Source of the DNA: Methylogaea oryzae
Lineage (GTDB): Bacteria; Pseudomonadota; Gammaproteobacteria; Methylococcales; Methylococcaceae
Assembly: GCF_019669985.1 (NCBI RefSeq)
Contig: NZ_AP019782.1
Span: 1,663,501 to 1,727,500, forward strand
DNA: 64,000 nucleotides
Direction of reading: 5' to 3'
Positions 17,516 to 25,431 of this stretch are shown here, in pieces. The notes under the pieces were generated by a model. The model was not told the origin of the DNA and ran no database searches. It saw only the letters and a list, made by a program, of their open reading frames with translations. How positions within the stretch are numbered: position 1 is the first letter of the stretch; every line of letters begins with the position of its first letter. The position numbers and the translations under genes were made by a program.

Positions 17516-18274
17516 TCAGGTCCGCTTGGTGACATACATGTCGTAACGGGTGGTGGTGCCGGCGAAGCTGTGGGTGGGCGCGGCGAAAGGCGGTGCGCTT
17601 TTCGGTCGTTTCACCACCACCCGCTCGCCGGCCTTGCTCAGGGCCAAATCGAAAAGCGCCGACTGGTCGGCGTCGGCTCCCACCAAATCCTCGAGTATTT
17701 GCATTTCCTTGCGGGGCAACGCGGATTTTTCCTTGGCGGGATACATGGGGTCCAAATAAATGACTTGGGGATAATCCTTTATGCCAGCCAAATAAGTAAA
17801 AGCGCTGTCCTTGACCAAATGAATCTGCTCGGCGAACGCCAGCTGCCGCCGCGCGTGTTCCAAGCCGTTTTCCAAGAGCAACGCGATCAAGGGATGGCGT
17901 TCGCACACGGTCACTTGGCAGCCGAGGCTTGCGAGCACCATGGCGTCGCCGCCTAGCCCGCCCGTGGCGTCCAGCACTCCCGTCAATCCCTTGCCGACGC
18001 CGACGGCTTTCGCCAAGGGCTGGTTCTTGCCGCTGGTCTTGAGGCGGTACAGAAACGCGGAGGAAGTGAAGTCCACCCCCATGCGCAAGGCGGGATTGCT
18101 CAGTGCGTAAAGTTCAAATAGCCCCGCCGCCGACAGGCTCAGGCAAAAGCCTTCCCATTCCTCCCGTAAAACGGCAATCCCCGTCCGTTGGCTCAGCGCC
18201 TGGATGCGTTCGGCCTGGTCGGGCGTCTCGCAGGCAAGGAAAAGCGGTTTGTCGGACGCGGCGTAGTTGGGCAT
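17516..18274 (-). CDS. rsmJ: 16S rRNA (guanine-1516-N2)-methyltransferase
   Basis: 252 residues. The SAM-binding motif reads VLDATGGLGGDAMVLASLGC, CERHP follows for the ribose contact, and the catalytic motif DPMYP is present with AKEKSAL after it. The C-terminal VVVKRPKSAPP is typical of RsmJ (YhiQ). It methylates G1516 of 16S rRNA and is largely restricted to gammaproteobacteria, which supports the host assignment. It stands alone on the minus strand upstream of narK. Confidence 0.94.
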   Translation of the reverse strand: MPNYAASDKPLFLACETPDQAERIQALSQRTGIAVLREEWEGFCLSLSAAGLFELYALSNPALRMGVDFTSSAFLYRLKTSGKNQPLAKAVGVGKGLTGVLDATGGLGGDAMVLASLGCQVTVCERHPLIALLLENGLEHARRQLAFAEQIHLVKDSAFTYLAGIKDYPQVIYLDPMYPAKEKSALPRKEMQILEDLVGADADQSALFDLALSKAGERVVVKRPKSAPPFAAPTHSFAGTTTRYDMYVTKRT

Positions 18275-18304
18275 GAGGCAATATTTTTGTTAAGGCTTCG
18301 GGTT

Positions 18305-18349
18305 CCCTCTCCCTCCGGGAGAGGGTTAGGGTGAGGGTTAGGGTGAGGG
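18305..18349. repeat. hairpin repeat with tandem 12-mer
   Basis: A perfect 9-bp stem (CCCTCTCCC, 18305-18313, with GGGAGAGGG, 18317-18325, three-base loop) is followed directly by two exact copies of TTAGGGTGAGGG (18326-18337 and 18338-18349). This is a common type of bacterial intergenic element. The tandem copy is a local duplication. It lies upstream of rsmJ and downstream of the AlkB-like gene, and may help end the latter's transcript. Confidence 0.7.
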
Positions 18350-18405
18350 GATTCGATATCGAGGCCGAATTCTTCCGCCGCGCCCGGCGACGGCGGGGAA
18401 GGCCG

Positions 18406-19455
18406 TCAGGGGCCGCCCGCTAATTGTGCATCCGCCTTGGCGCGAAACACATGGCAGCGGTTTTTCACCAGCAAAGCCATGCACAGATAGCCCGCCCAGA
18501 GCTTCGGGCCTTGGTCGTCGCAACGCAGGGTCTGGTAGGGCTTGAGGGCGTGGCGATGGTGGTCGGCGTGGCGCGGTAGGCCGAGGAACACGAACAGGCT
18601 GACGGCGCTGTCGCACACCCAGGCGCCGGGATTGCGGCCGCGCAAGCCCCAGTGCTGGAAATAATTGACCGCTTCCAGCAGCCGCACCGCCGCCAGGGCC
18701 TGGTAGACGAACATCACCAGGGCCAACGGCCCGTACAGCGCGCCGATGGCGGCCAGCAACAGCGCTTCCGCCGTTGCGCCCAGCGCCGCGTCGCGCCGGT
18801 CCAAGGCCCAAGCCGCGCGCCATTGCAGCAGGGCGGTGCGGCGGAAGAAATGCTCATAGGTTTCTCCCGGCCGCGCGCTGGCCGGATCCTGCTCGCCGTT
18901 GACGTGGCGATGGTGCAGCCGTCGGTGGGACACGGCGAAATGGTCGTACAACACGGTGCACAACAGCAGGCGGCCCAGCAAGCGCTGCCAAAGCGCGCGG
19001 CGGTGGATCAGCTCGTGGGCCGGCGCGATGGCGGCGCTGCAGGACGTGGTGCCCATGAGAATGCGCACCGCCGTCAAATTGGCCAAGGTTTCGGCGACCT
19101 CCGCCGCATCGCCCCAGTGGGTGAGGGACACCAGCCGCGCCATGGCGAAGATGTTCAAGGGTTGCAACAGGCCGAGAGCGACGAGGATCGCGTCGAACGG
19201 CCAGCGGGGCAGGCCGGCCGGCGGCGCGCGCCGCAGGCTGGGACTGTGCCAATCGGCGGCGATCAGCAGCCACACCGGCAGGGTCCAGGCCAGCGCCTGC
19301 CACCAGGGCCAAGGCCCGCCCGACAGGAACGCCAGCGAGGTCAAGGGCAATACCAGGCTGAGCAAATAGCCGGACCACCACAACCACGCTTCGGCCGTTG
19401 CCGGCATCGTTGTCGCTTGCGGGTGGGAGGCGTCGGCTGGAACGGACATGGTCAT
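18406..19455 (-). CDS. AlkB-like integral-membrane di-iron monooxygenase
   Basis: 349 residues with about six hydrophobic helices. The histidine boxes of alkane 1-monooxygenases are all present: HELIH, HRRLHHRH followed by DPASARPGE, NYFQHWGL, and LPRHADHHRH followed by PYQTLR. These bind two iron atoms, and the enzymes hydroxylate alkanes or related hydrophobic substrates with electrons from a rubredoxin or ferredoxin. The exact substrate cannot be told from sequence. A small BFD-like [2Fe-2S] protein is encoded just upstream on the same strand and might be an electron carrier. ATGs at 19455 and 19449 are equally possible starts. Confidence 0.85.
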   Translation of the reverse strand: MTMSVPADASHPQATTMPATAEAWLWWSGYLLSLVLPLTSLAFLSGGPWPWWQALAWTLPVWLLIAADWHSPSLRRAPPAGLPRWPFDAILVALGLLQPLNIFAMARLVSLTHWGDAAEVAETLANLTAVRILMGTTSCSAAIAPAHELIHRRALWQRLLGRLLLCTVLYDHFAVSHRRLHHRHVNGEQDPASARPGETYEHFFRRTALLQWRAAWALDRRDAALGATAEALLLAAIGALYGPLALVMFVYQALAAVRLLEAVNYFQHWGLRGRNPGAWVCDSAVSLFVFLGLPRHADHHRHALKPYQTLRCDDQGPKLWAGYLCMALLVKNRCHVFRAKADAQLAGGP

Positions 19456-19480
19456 TCAGCGGGTGGATCGGCTGCGCACA

Positions 19481-19714
19481 TTATGCCCGGCCCGCGCCGG
19501 AAATGGGCGCTTCGGCGGCCGCCTCGGCGCATTCGGCCAGGAAGGCCAGCATGTCCGCCTCGCATCCGCCGCAACCGGAACAGGCGCCGGTTCGGAGCGA
19601 AATGCTCTCCAAATCGGTAACGCCCTGTTGGTAGAGGGCCAATATTTTGCTTTTGCGGGTGCCGCTGCAAGGGCACAGCATGTCTTGTTTTCGGTCTGGC
19701 GCGGCGTCGGTCAT
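19481..19714 (-). CDS. BFD-like [2Fe-2S] protein
   Basis: 77 residues. The BFD-like pattern is visible: CPCSGTRKSKILALYQQG, then a helix, then GACSGCGGCE, giving CxC and CxxC ligands for a [2Fe-2S] cluster. Related proteins are bacterioferritin-associated ferredoxin and the small Fe-S domains of nitrite reductases and NifU. The second motif has an extra cysteine (CSGCGGC). The gene lies 25 bases upstream of the AlkB-like gene, so the two are probably co-transcribed. Confidence 0.8.
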   Translation of the reverse strand: MTDAAPDRKQDMLCPCSGTRKSKILALYQQGVTDLESISLRTGACSGCGGCEADMLAFLAECAEAAAEAPISGAGRA

Positions 19715-19803
19715 GGGGCGGCGGAGTGGGGTGGGGCGTTGGGATCGATGTCTGGCGTCGGCGTACGCAAACGTTGTTGGGAGGGTTTAAAAAACCGCGG
19801 CCC

Positions 19804-20502
19804 TCATGGCCCGGCCTGGGCGATGAGCGCCCGCATCCGCGCGATATTTTCCGCCAAAGTTCCGCCCTTGTGGAAGGCGCTGCTGCTGCCCGCCACCAAG
19901 TCGGTGGCGCCGGCGGCGATCAAGTCCGGGATATTGCCGAAAGCCACCCGTCCGTCCACTTCGATGGGAATGTCCAGCCCCCGCTCGGCGAGAAACCGGC
20001 GGCAATCCGCCACCCGGCGCAGGGCATAAGGCACCTGGTTTTCGCCCTTCCGGCCGGCATAACCGGGATTGATGAGCATCAGCAAGACGAAATCCAGCCG
20101 GTCGACGCAATATTCCAGCACCGAGAATGGCGTCGTCGGCATCAGCGCGACGCCGGCCTTGGCGCCGCCGTCGCGTATCAGGCAAAGCAGCCGGTCCACG
20201 TGCCGCGCCGATTCGTAATGGAAGCAAACGCGCTGCACGCCGACGGTCAGCATTTCCTCGATGAAAAACTCGTTGTTCTCCACCATCAGGTGCACGTCGA
20301 AGGGCAGGGCGGTTTTCTTCCGTGCCTGCTGCACCACCTCGACGCCCATGGGCAGGGACGGGCTGAAGTGGCCGTCGATCAGGTCCACGTGCAGGTAGTC
20401 GACGCCGGCGGATTCCAGGTTGCGCAATTCCGCTTCGATGTTGCACAGGTCGCAGCAGATGAGTGAGGCGGAGAGGGAAATATCGGGAGTGGAGGCGGTC
20501 AT
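19804..20502 (-). CDS. ribulose-phosphate 3-epimerase family protein
   Basis: 232 residues, (beta/alpha)8 barrel of the Rpe family. The metal and catalytic residues are in place: ASL near the N-terminus, HVDLIDGHFSPS, DVHLMVEN, the NPG loop in LMLINPGYAGRKGEN and EVDGRV. VAGSSSAFH forms the phosphate site. Canonical Rpe has HxDVMDGxFVPN, so LIDGHFSPS suggests a diverged member, possibly an allulose-6-phosphate epimerase or an Rpe paralogue. It would interconvert pentulose or hexulose phosphates, linking to the gnd product. Confidence 0.85.
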   Translation of the reverse strand: MTASTPDISLSASLICCDLCNIEAELRNLESAGVDYLHVDLIDGHFSPSLPMGVEVVQQARKKTALPFDVHLMVENNEFFIEEMLTVGVQRVCFHYESARHVDRLLCLIRDGGAKAGVALMPTTPFSVLEYCVDRLDFVLLMLINPGYAGRKGENQVPYALRRVADCRRFLAERGLDIPIEVDGRVAFGNIPDLIAAGATDLVAGSSSAFHKGGTLAENIARMRALIAQAGP

Positions 20503-20565
20503 ATCGGAAGAGCTATCGGAATATCGCCGCCAGGCGTTGGGCGTCGCGGGAATGGCGAAAGCTAG

Positions 20566-20691
20566 GCTACGCGGTTCGCACTCTGCATGGCTGGGGGATC
20601 TTAGGGCGGGTCGGCGGGAAAGCCGATAGGTTTGCGCATGGCGGGTGAGGCCTGTGGCCCGACCCGCTCTGCCGATGCGCTACGCGGTTCG
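20566..20691. repeat. palindromic repeat unit flanked by 13-bp direct repeats
   Basis: An inverted repeat GCGGGTCGG (20606-20614) with CCGACCCGC (20659-20667) is bracketed by two exact GCTACGCGGTTCG copies (20566-20578 and 20679-20691). It fills most of the spacer between the epimerase and mlaA genes. The layout resembles dispersed non-coding repeats of gammaproteobacteria. No gene is visible here. Confidence 0.6.
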
Positions 20692-20700
20692 GATGTCCGG

Positions 20701-21489
20701 TCAGTGCGGATTTTTCGGGGCCAGCGGCGCGGCCTTTCTCATTTCCGCGTCGATGTCCCGTTCCTGCTGCGCTTGTTCTTCATCCTCGGGCGGGTTGCCG
20801 TCGTGGATCTTGACGATTCGATCCTGCAGATAGGCGTTGCGGATGAACGCGTAGCGGTCTTGGGCGGCGGCGTCGATGATTTTGGTCGTGCTTTGCAGGT
20901 CGGCGCGCAGGTCGGCGACGTTGATGGCGCCGGTCACCATGGGGATGAACATGGGGGCGACGTAATTGATGGGGTTGGTGGCGGTGTCGCCGACCAGCCC
21001 GACCACGCCGCGCATGGTGCCGGGGCCGAAGAAAGGCAGGACGAGGTAGGGGCCGGACGGGACGCCCCACACCGCCAACGTCTGGTCGAAATCTTCCTTA
21101 TGCTTGAACAGGTCCAGGTAGGACGCGACATCGATGAAGCCGCCGATTCCCGCCGTGGTGTTGATCATGAACCTGCCCAGGTCCTGCCCGCCTTGAAGCG
21201 GCTTGAACTGGAGGAAGTCGTTGAGAAACACGCCGATATCGTCGACGTTGCTGAAAAAGTTGGTGATTCCGCGATCCACCACCTGCGGCGTGATCCAGCG
21301 GTAGCCTGACGCCACGGGCTCCATGACGTATTCGTCCAAGCGGTCGTTGACGCTTTGCACATCCCGGTTCCATTCCTCCCACGGATCTCTCGGATCGACG
21401 GATTCGGCCATGGCGCCGGCGGCGAGACCGAAGGAAAGCAGCAGGGTTGCCGCGATGCGGCGAGCGGGGGATCGGGGGGACGACTTCAT
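20701..21489 (-). CDS. mlaA: MlaA/VacJ family outer-membrane phospholipid-removal protein
   Basis: 262 residues. Family landmarks are DPWEEWNRDVQSVNDRLDEYVMEPVASGYR, the donut-helix segment FFSNVDDIGVFLNDFLQ, TAGIGGFIDVAS, and GVPSGPYLVLPFFGPGTMRG. MlaA removes mislocalised phospholipids from the outer leaflet and passes them to the Mla pathway. Most MlaA are lipoproteins, but the signal peptide here ends LAAGAMAES with no cysteine, so processing by signal peptidase I is predicted. The C-terminal tail is Glu/Gln rich. The other mla genes are not nearby. Confidence 0.93.
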   Translation of the reverse strand: MKSSPRSPARRIAATLLLSFGLAAGAMAESVDPRDPWEEWNRDVQSVNDRLDEYVMEPVASGYRWITPQVVDRGITNFFSNVDDIGVFLNDFLQFKPLQGGQDLGRFMINTTAGIGGFIDVASYLDLFKHKEDFDQTLAVWGVPSGPYLVLPFFGPGTMRGVVGLVGDTATNPINYVAPMFIPMVTGAINVADLRADLQSTTKIIDAAAQDRYAFIRNAYLQDRIVKIHDGNPPEDEEQAQQERDIDAEMRKAAPLAPKNPH

Positions 21490-21792
21490 GATTCTCTCTT
21501 TTTGTCAGCGATGTGCGGGCACTAAAAACGCTTGCCCAGGCGATAGGGTCGGCGACGCGAGCAAGACGGTCGCCGGCCGAACTTAATGGCGGAAGCAAGT
21601 CTGCGGAAAAATCGCGGCGAAATCCTTAGGGGAGGCTTAAAAAAGCCCGTCCATGGGCAAACGCTGTAGTTAGTTTAGTATGGTATGCCGGGCAGTGCTT
21701 GGCCTGGGCCGCTAAAGTTAACGCCGCCGGGCGATCGTTCCTCGGCTACGGCCGGCGGTTTCCTTCGTAACCTTTCCTGTGCGGCATCCGAC
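21490..21792. other. intergenic region, divergent promoters expected
   Basis: About 300 bases between divergently read mlaA and the membrane gene at 21793. Promoters for both must lie here. An A/T-rich patch (TTAGTTTAGTATGGTAT near 21670) is the best candidate, but no clear -35 and -10 pair was recognised. No open frame in it looks real. Confidence 0.4.
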
Positions 21793-22386
21793 ATGTCCAA
21801 CAACGCCACCTCGCCAAAGCGTGCTTTCCTACCTCCGCCGCGCCGGGAGCGCGGCACGTTGCTGGAGCTCAATATTCTCGGCGTGCTGCTGGCCGTCGCC
21901 GGCGTTGCGCTGGCGGGCACCCACCCGGGGTTCTTGCTGTTGGCTGCGCTGGGCATCGCGCTGCCCTTGCTGCCGGCGGCGCTGGCGCTGGGGGACGCCT
22001 GGCGGCGCGCTTGGGCGGCGCGGCGGCGATGGCGGGCTTTGCGACAGGCGGGGTTCGACGCCGCCGCGGCGGTGCGGGTGAAGTGGGGGGAGGGCGGTGC
22101 TTATGTCGGCGTCGACGGCAAGGCCGGCAAGTTGGCGTTCGTTACCGGCGACGCCTGCCAAGTGGTCGATTTCGCCCAAGTGAAAAGCGTCCGGTTGGAG
22201 CGCTACACCGTTTCCCAATGGGGGCATCCCGAACGGACGCGCTACGGCTTTCGGGTGGTGTTGGCCGAGGAGGCGCACAGCTTCGGACTGAGCTATCCCG
22301 GCAAGCGCCGCGCTAGGCGCGCTTTTGCCGCGTTGCGCCGGGCCGCGGCCGGCCGGCTGCCGTTCGACGAGGGCGCGGCGTGGTGA
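21793..22386 (+). CDS. membrane protein of unknown function
   Basis: 197 residues from the ATG at 21793 (MSNNATSPKR). Two adjacent hydrophobic helices (about residues 25-65) are followed by an Arg/Ala-rich amphipathic stretch and a basic beta-rich soluble domain ending in GRLPFDEGAAW. No known family is recognised. The stop overlaps the GTG start of the adenylate cyclase (GTGA), so the two proteins are probably made together and the membrane protein may be an accessory to the cyclase. Confidence 0.65.
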   Translation: MSNNATSPKRAFLPPPRRERGTLLELNILGVLLAVAGVALAGTHPGFLLLAALGIALPLLPAALALGDAWRRAWAARRRWRALRQAGFDAAAAVRVKWGEGGAYVGVDGKAGKLAFVTGDACQVVDFAQVKSVRLERYTVSQWGHPERTRYGFRVVLAEEAHSFGLSYPGKRRARRAFAALRRAAAGRLPFDEGAAW

Positions 22387-23630
22387 GGGACGCTTTGGCT
22401 CGCCTCATCCAGCGCATCGACAACGCGGCGGCGCGGGACGGCGATACGCCGCAGCAGCGCCTGAGCAAAACCTTGCTCATTTTCATCTCCGTCGCGGCGT
22501 TGTGCATCGCGCCCTGGGGCGCATGGCGTTTCGCCGTCGACGGGCGTTCCGCCGCCGCCGCCGTCGCCGGCGGCTATGCGTTGCTGTCCTTCGCCGCATT
22601 GGCGGATTTGCTGGTGCGCAAGGCGGACGGCGTGTGCCGCTGGTTCCAAGCGACGGCCTTGCTCGTGGTGCCGGCGGCGCTCCAGTACTATGCCGGGGGA
22701 TTTTCCGGTTCCGGCGCGCTGGTGTTGTGGTCGTTCCTGTCGCCCGTTTGCGTCTTGGTGTTCGCCGGCCCGCGCGCGGCGGAGTTGTGGTACGGCGCTT
22801 TCTGCATTGCGGTGTTCGGGGCTGGCGCCTTGGACTTGGCGGCGGGGGCGGACGCCGACGGCGTTCTGTGGTACGTGGAGAACGTGTCGCTGGTCACCTG
22901 CATCGCTTTCATCGCCATGCGTTACCTGACCATCGAACGGGAAAAAGCCCGTCAGGCGCTGGAGGCGGAGCATCAGTTGCTGAGGCGGGAACAGGCGCGT
23001 TCGGAGGCCCTGCTGCTCAACATCCTGCCGGCGCCCATCGCCGAACGGCTCAAAGCCAGCGAGCGGTCCATCGCCGACGGTTTCGCCGAAGCGACGATAC
23101 TGTTTTCCGACATCGTCGGCTTCACCCAGCTGGCGGCGCACACGCCGCCGGCGGAACTGGTGGCTATGCTGAACCGGCTGTTTTCGGCTTTCGACCAAGT
23201 GGCCGAGCGGTACGGCGTCGAAAAGATCAAAACCATCGGCGACGCCTACATGGCTTGCGCCGGCTTGCCGCAACCCCGCGCCGACCACGCCGAAGCGGTC
23301 GCCGAAGTGGCTTTCGGCATGTTGCAGGCGGTCGATGCCTACAATCGCGAATACGGCACCGGCTTGAGCATCCGTATCGGCATCAATTCCGGCCCGGTGG
23401 TGGCGGGCGTCATCGGCCTGAAAAAATTCATCTACGATCTCTGGGGCGATACCGTCAACGTGGCCAGCCGCATGGAGTCCCACGGCACGCCCGGCCGCAT
23501 CCACATCAGCGCCGCGACCATGCGGTTATTGGAGCCCCATTACCTTTGCGAGGCGCGCGAGCCCATGGACGTCAAGGGCATCGGCCGCGTCCAAACCGGA
23601 TTTCTGATTGGTCGCAAGCCGCCGGGCTGA
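22383..23630 (+). CDS. membrane-bound class III adenylate cyclase
   Basis: About 415 residues. The N-terminal half has six hydrophobic helices (a 6TM module). After a short coiled linker (LLNILPAPIAERLK), the cyclase domain begins with the metal-binding LFSDIVGFTQ and continues with EKIKTIGDAYM. The Lys in that motif and the Asp in DLWGDTVNVASRM are the adenine-selecting pair, so ATP is the likely substrate. NVASRM supplies the transition-state Asn and Arg. The start is GTG at 22383 in a GTGA overlap; another GTG at 22380 is equally close. It lies 43 bases before the carbamoyltransferase and may signal to a CRP-like protein elsewhere. Confidence 0.92.
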   Translation: MRDALARLIQRIDNAAARDGDTPQQRLSKTLLIFISVAALCIAPWGAWRFAVDGRSAAAAVAGGYALLSFAALADLLVRKADGVCRWFQATALLVVPAALQYYAGGFSGSGALVLWSFLSPVCVLVFAGPRAAELWYGAFCIAVFGAGALDLAAGADADGVLWYVENVSLVTCIAFIAMRYLTIEREKARQALEAEHQLLRREQARSEALLLNILPAPIAERLKASERSIADGFAEATILFSDIVGFTQLAAHTPPAELVAMLNRLFSAFDQVAERYGVEKIKTIGDAYMACAGLPQPRADHAEAVAEVAFGMLQAVDAYNREYGTGLSIRIGINSGPVVAGVIGLKKFIYDLWGDTVNVASRMESHGTPGRIHISAATMRLLEPHYLCEAREPMDVKGIGRVQTGFLIGRKPPG

Positions 23631-23673
23631 TATTGGCTAGAATGGGCGGGCTGGAAAATTTGGCTGATCCCCC

Positions 23674-25431
23674 ATGACTCAACGCTATTACCTCGGCCTG
23701 TGCGTCACCTACCACGATCCGGCCTTGGCCATCGTCGGGCCGGACGGAGCCGTGCTGTACGCCGAAGCCACTGAACGGCCGCTGCAATACAAGCGGGCGC
23801 TCAACTGCGAGCCGGACAACCTTTACCTGTTGCCGCGCTTGCTGCGCCGTTATTGCCCCGACGCCGAGGAGTTGGTGGTGGCGTTCAACTGGCGGCGGCA
23901 GCGGCCCTTGTACGAGCGGCTCATGGGCCTGCTGGGCTATTTCTCCGCCCGCGGGCTGCTGCGACCGGATTTCAAGCGGCTGCTGGCCTTCATGGACACG
24001 CCCAGCCTGCACCATATGCTGGCCTGCAACGGCAATGCCTTGCGGCGGGCGGGGGTGAACCTTGCTCGCGTCGTGCCCAGGGCTTTTCCCGGCGTGAAGC
24101 TGTCTTTCCGCCATTACGACCATCACCTGTGCCACGCCGCCATGGCCTGTTACGGCAGCCCTTATCCTGAGGCCGGCTGTCTGGTGGTGGATTCTTACGG
24201 CGAAAACGGTTCCATGGGCTGGTACCGCTATCAAGGCGGCCGCGTCCGCCCGCTTTATCTGTCGCGGGGCGTGGAGAGCCACGGCTTTTTCTACATGAAG
24301 CTCACCGAGCTGTGCGGCTTCGACTGGATGGCCGGCGAGGAGTGGAAGGTGATGGGGCTGGCGCCCTATGGCCAGCTGGACGAGGACATCTACCGCCTGC
24401 TGGACGGCATGGTGCGGCGCGAAGGCCTCAAGCTGCAACATGTCCGCGCCGGCTTTTTCGCCGCCCTGGAGCGGCTGGAGAACTACCGCCGCGCCGCCGA
24501 TGCGCCGCCTCTGGCGGCGGCCAACCTGGCCCACACCGGCCAGCGCTTTTTCGCCGATGTGCTGAGCGAAGGACTGGGCCATTTCCACAGCCTGGCCGGC
24601 AGCGCCAACCTGGCCCTGGGCGGCGGCTGCGCCCTCAATTCTTCCTACAACGGCCGGATATTGGAGCGCACGCCGTTCCAAAGCCTGTACGTGCCGCCGG
24701 CCCCGGCCGACGACGGCACGGCGCTGGGCGCCGCCTGGCTGGCGTTGCGCGACGATAAGCCGGATGCGCCCTTGCCGATGGCGCCGGTGTCGCCTTACCT
24801 GGGTTCGACGCTGTCGGAAGATGGCATCGCCAACCTGGCCCGCCACAGCGGTCTGAGCCTGCGCCACCTGCCCGGCTCCATCGCCGTGACGGTGGCGCAA
24901 ATCCTCGCCCAGGGCCGCATCGTCGGCTGGATCCAGGGGCGGGCGGAGTTCGGCCCGCGCGCCCTGGGCAACCGTTCCCTGCTGGCCGATCCGCGCCCGG
25001 CCGACATGGCCGAACGCCTCAACGCAGTGGTTAAATACCGGGAAAGCTACCGGCCCTTCGCTCCGTCCATCCTGCACGAGCACGGCCCGGACTGGTTCGA
25101 GCATTACCAGGAGTCGCCTTATATGGAGCGCACCCTGCGTTTCAAGCCGGAAGTGCGGCAGCGGGTGCCGGCGGTGGTGCACGTGGACGGCACCGGCCGC
25201 TTGCAGACGGTGAAGCGGGAATGGAATCCGCTGTTGCACGAACTGCTGAGCCATTTCCACGGTCTTACCGGTGTGCCCTTGCTGCTCAACACCAGCTACA
25301 ACGTCATGGGCAAGCCCATGGCCCACAGCGTGGAGGACGCTCTGGCGGTGTTCCTCACCGCCGGGGTGGATGCGTTGGCCCTGGGGGATTATTTGCTGCT
25401 CAAGCCGGAGTTGGCCGATTTATCGCTATGA
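23674..25431 (+). CDS. NodU/CmcH-family carbamoyltransferase
   Basis: 585 residues. The N-terminal Kae1-like domain contains the iron-binding histidines in HYDHHLCHAAMACYGS and the ATP-fold segments DSYGENGS and GGGCALNSSYNGRI. The C-terminal domain has GRAEFGPRALGNRSLLADPR, KYRESYRPFAPS and LNTSYNVMGKPM, all strongly conserved. Such enzymes make carbamoyl-adenylate from carbamoyl phosphate and ATP and move the carbamoyl group to a hydroxyl of a sugar or natural product. No antibiotic or Nod-factor genes are nearby. Its partner is the iron enzyme that overlaps its stop by four bases, so the two probably act in one pathway. Confidence 0.93.
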   Translation: MTQRYYLGLCVTYHDPALAIVGPDGAVLYAEATERPLQYKRALNCEPDNLYLLPRLLRRYCPDAEELVVAFNWRRQRPLYERLMGLLGYFSARGLLRPDFKRLLAFMDTPSLHHMLACNGNALRRAGVNLARVVPRAFPGVKLSFRHYDHHLCHAAMACYGSPYPEAGCLVVDSYGENGSMGWYRYQGGRVRPLYLSRGVESHGFFYMKLTELCGFDWMAGEEWKVMGLAPYGQLDEDIYRLLDGMVRREGLKLQHVRAGFFAALERLENYRRAADAPPLAAANLAHTGQRFFADVLSEGLGHFHSLAGSANLALGGGCALNSSYNGRILERTPFQSLYVPPAPADDGTALGAAWLALRDDKPDAPLPMAPVSPYLGSTLSEDGIANLARHSGLSLRHLPGSIAVTVAQILAQGRIVGWIQGRAEFGPRALGNRSLLADPRPADMAERLNAVVKYRESYRPFAPSILHEHGPDWFEHYQESPYMERTLRFKPEVRQRVPAVVHVDGTGRLQTVKREWNPLLHELLSHFHGLTGVPLLLNTSYNVMGKPMAHSVEDALAVFLTAGVDALALGDYLLLKPELADLSL

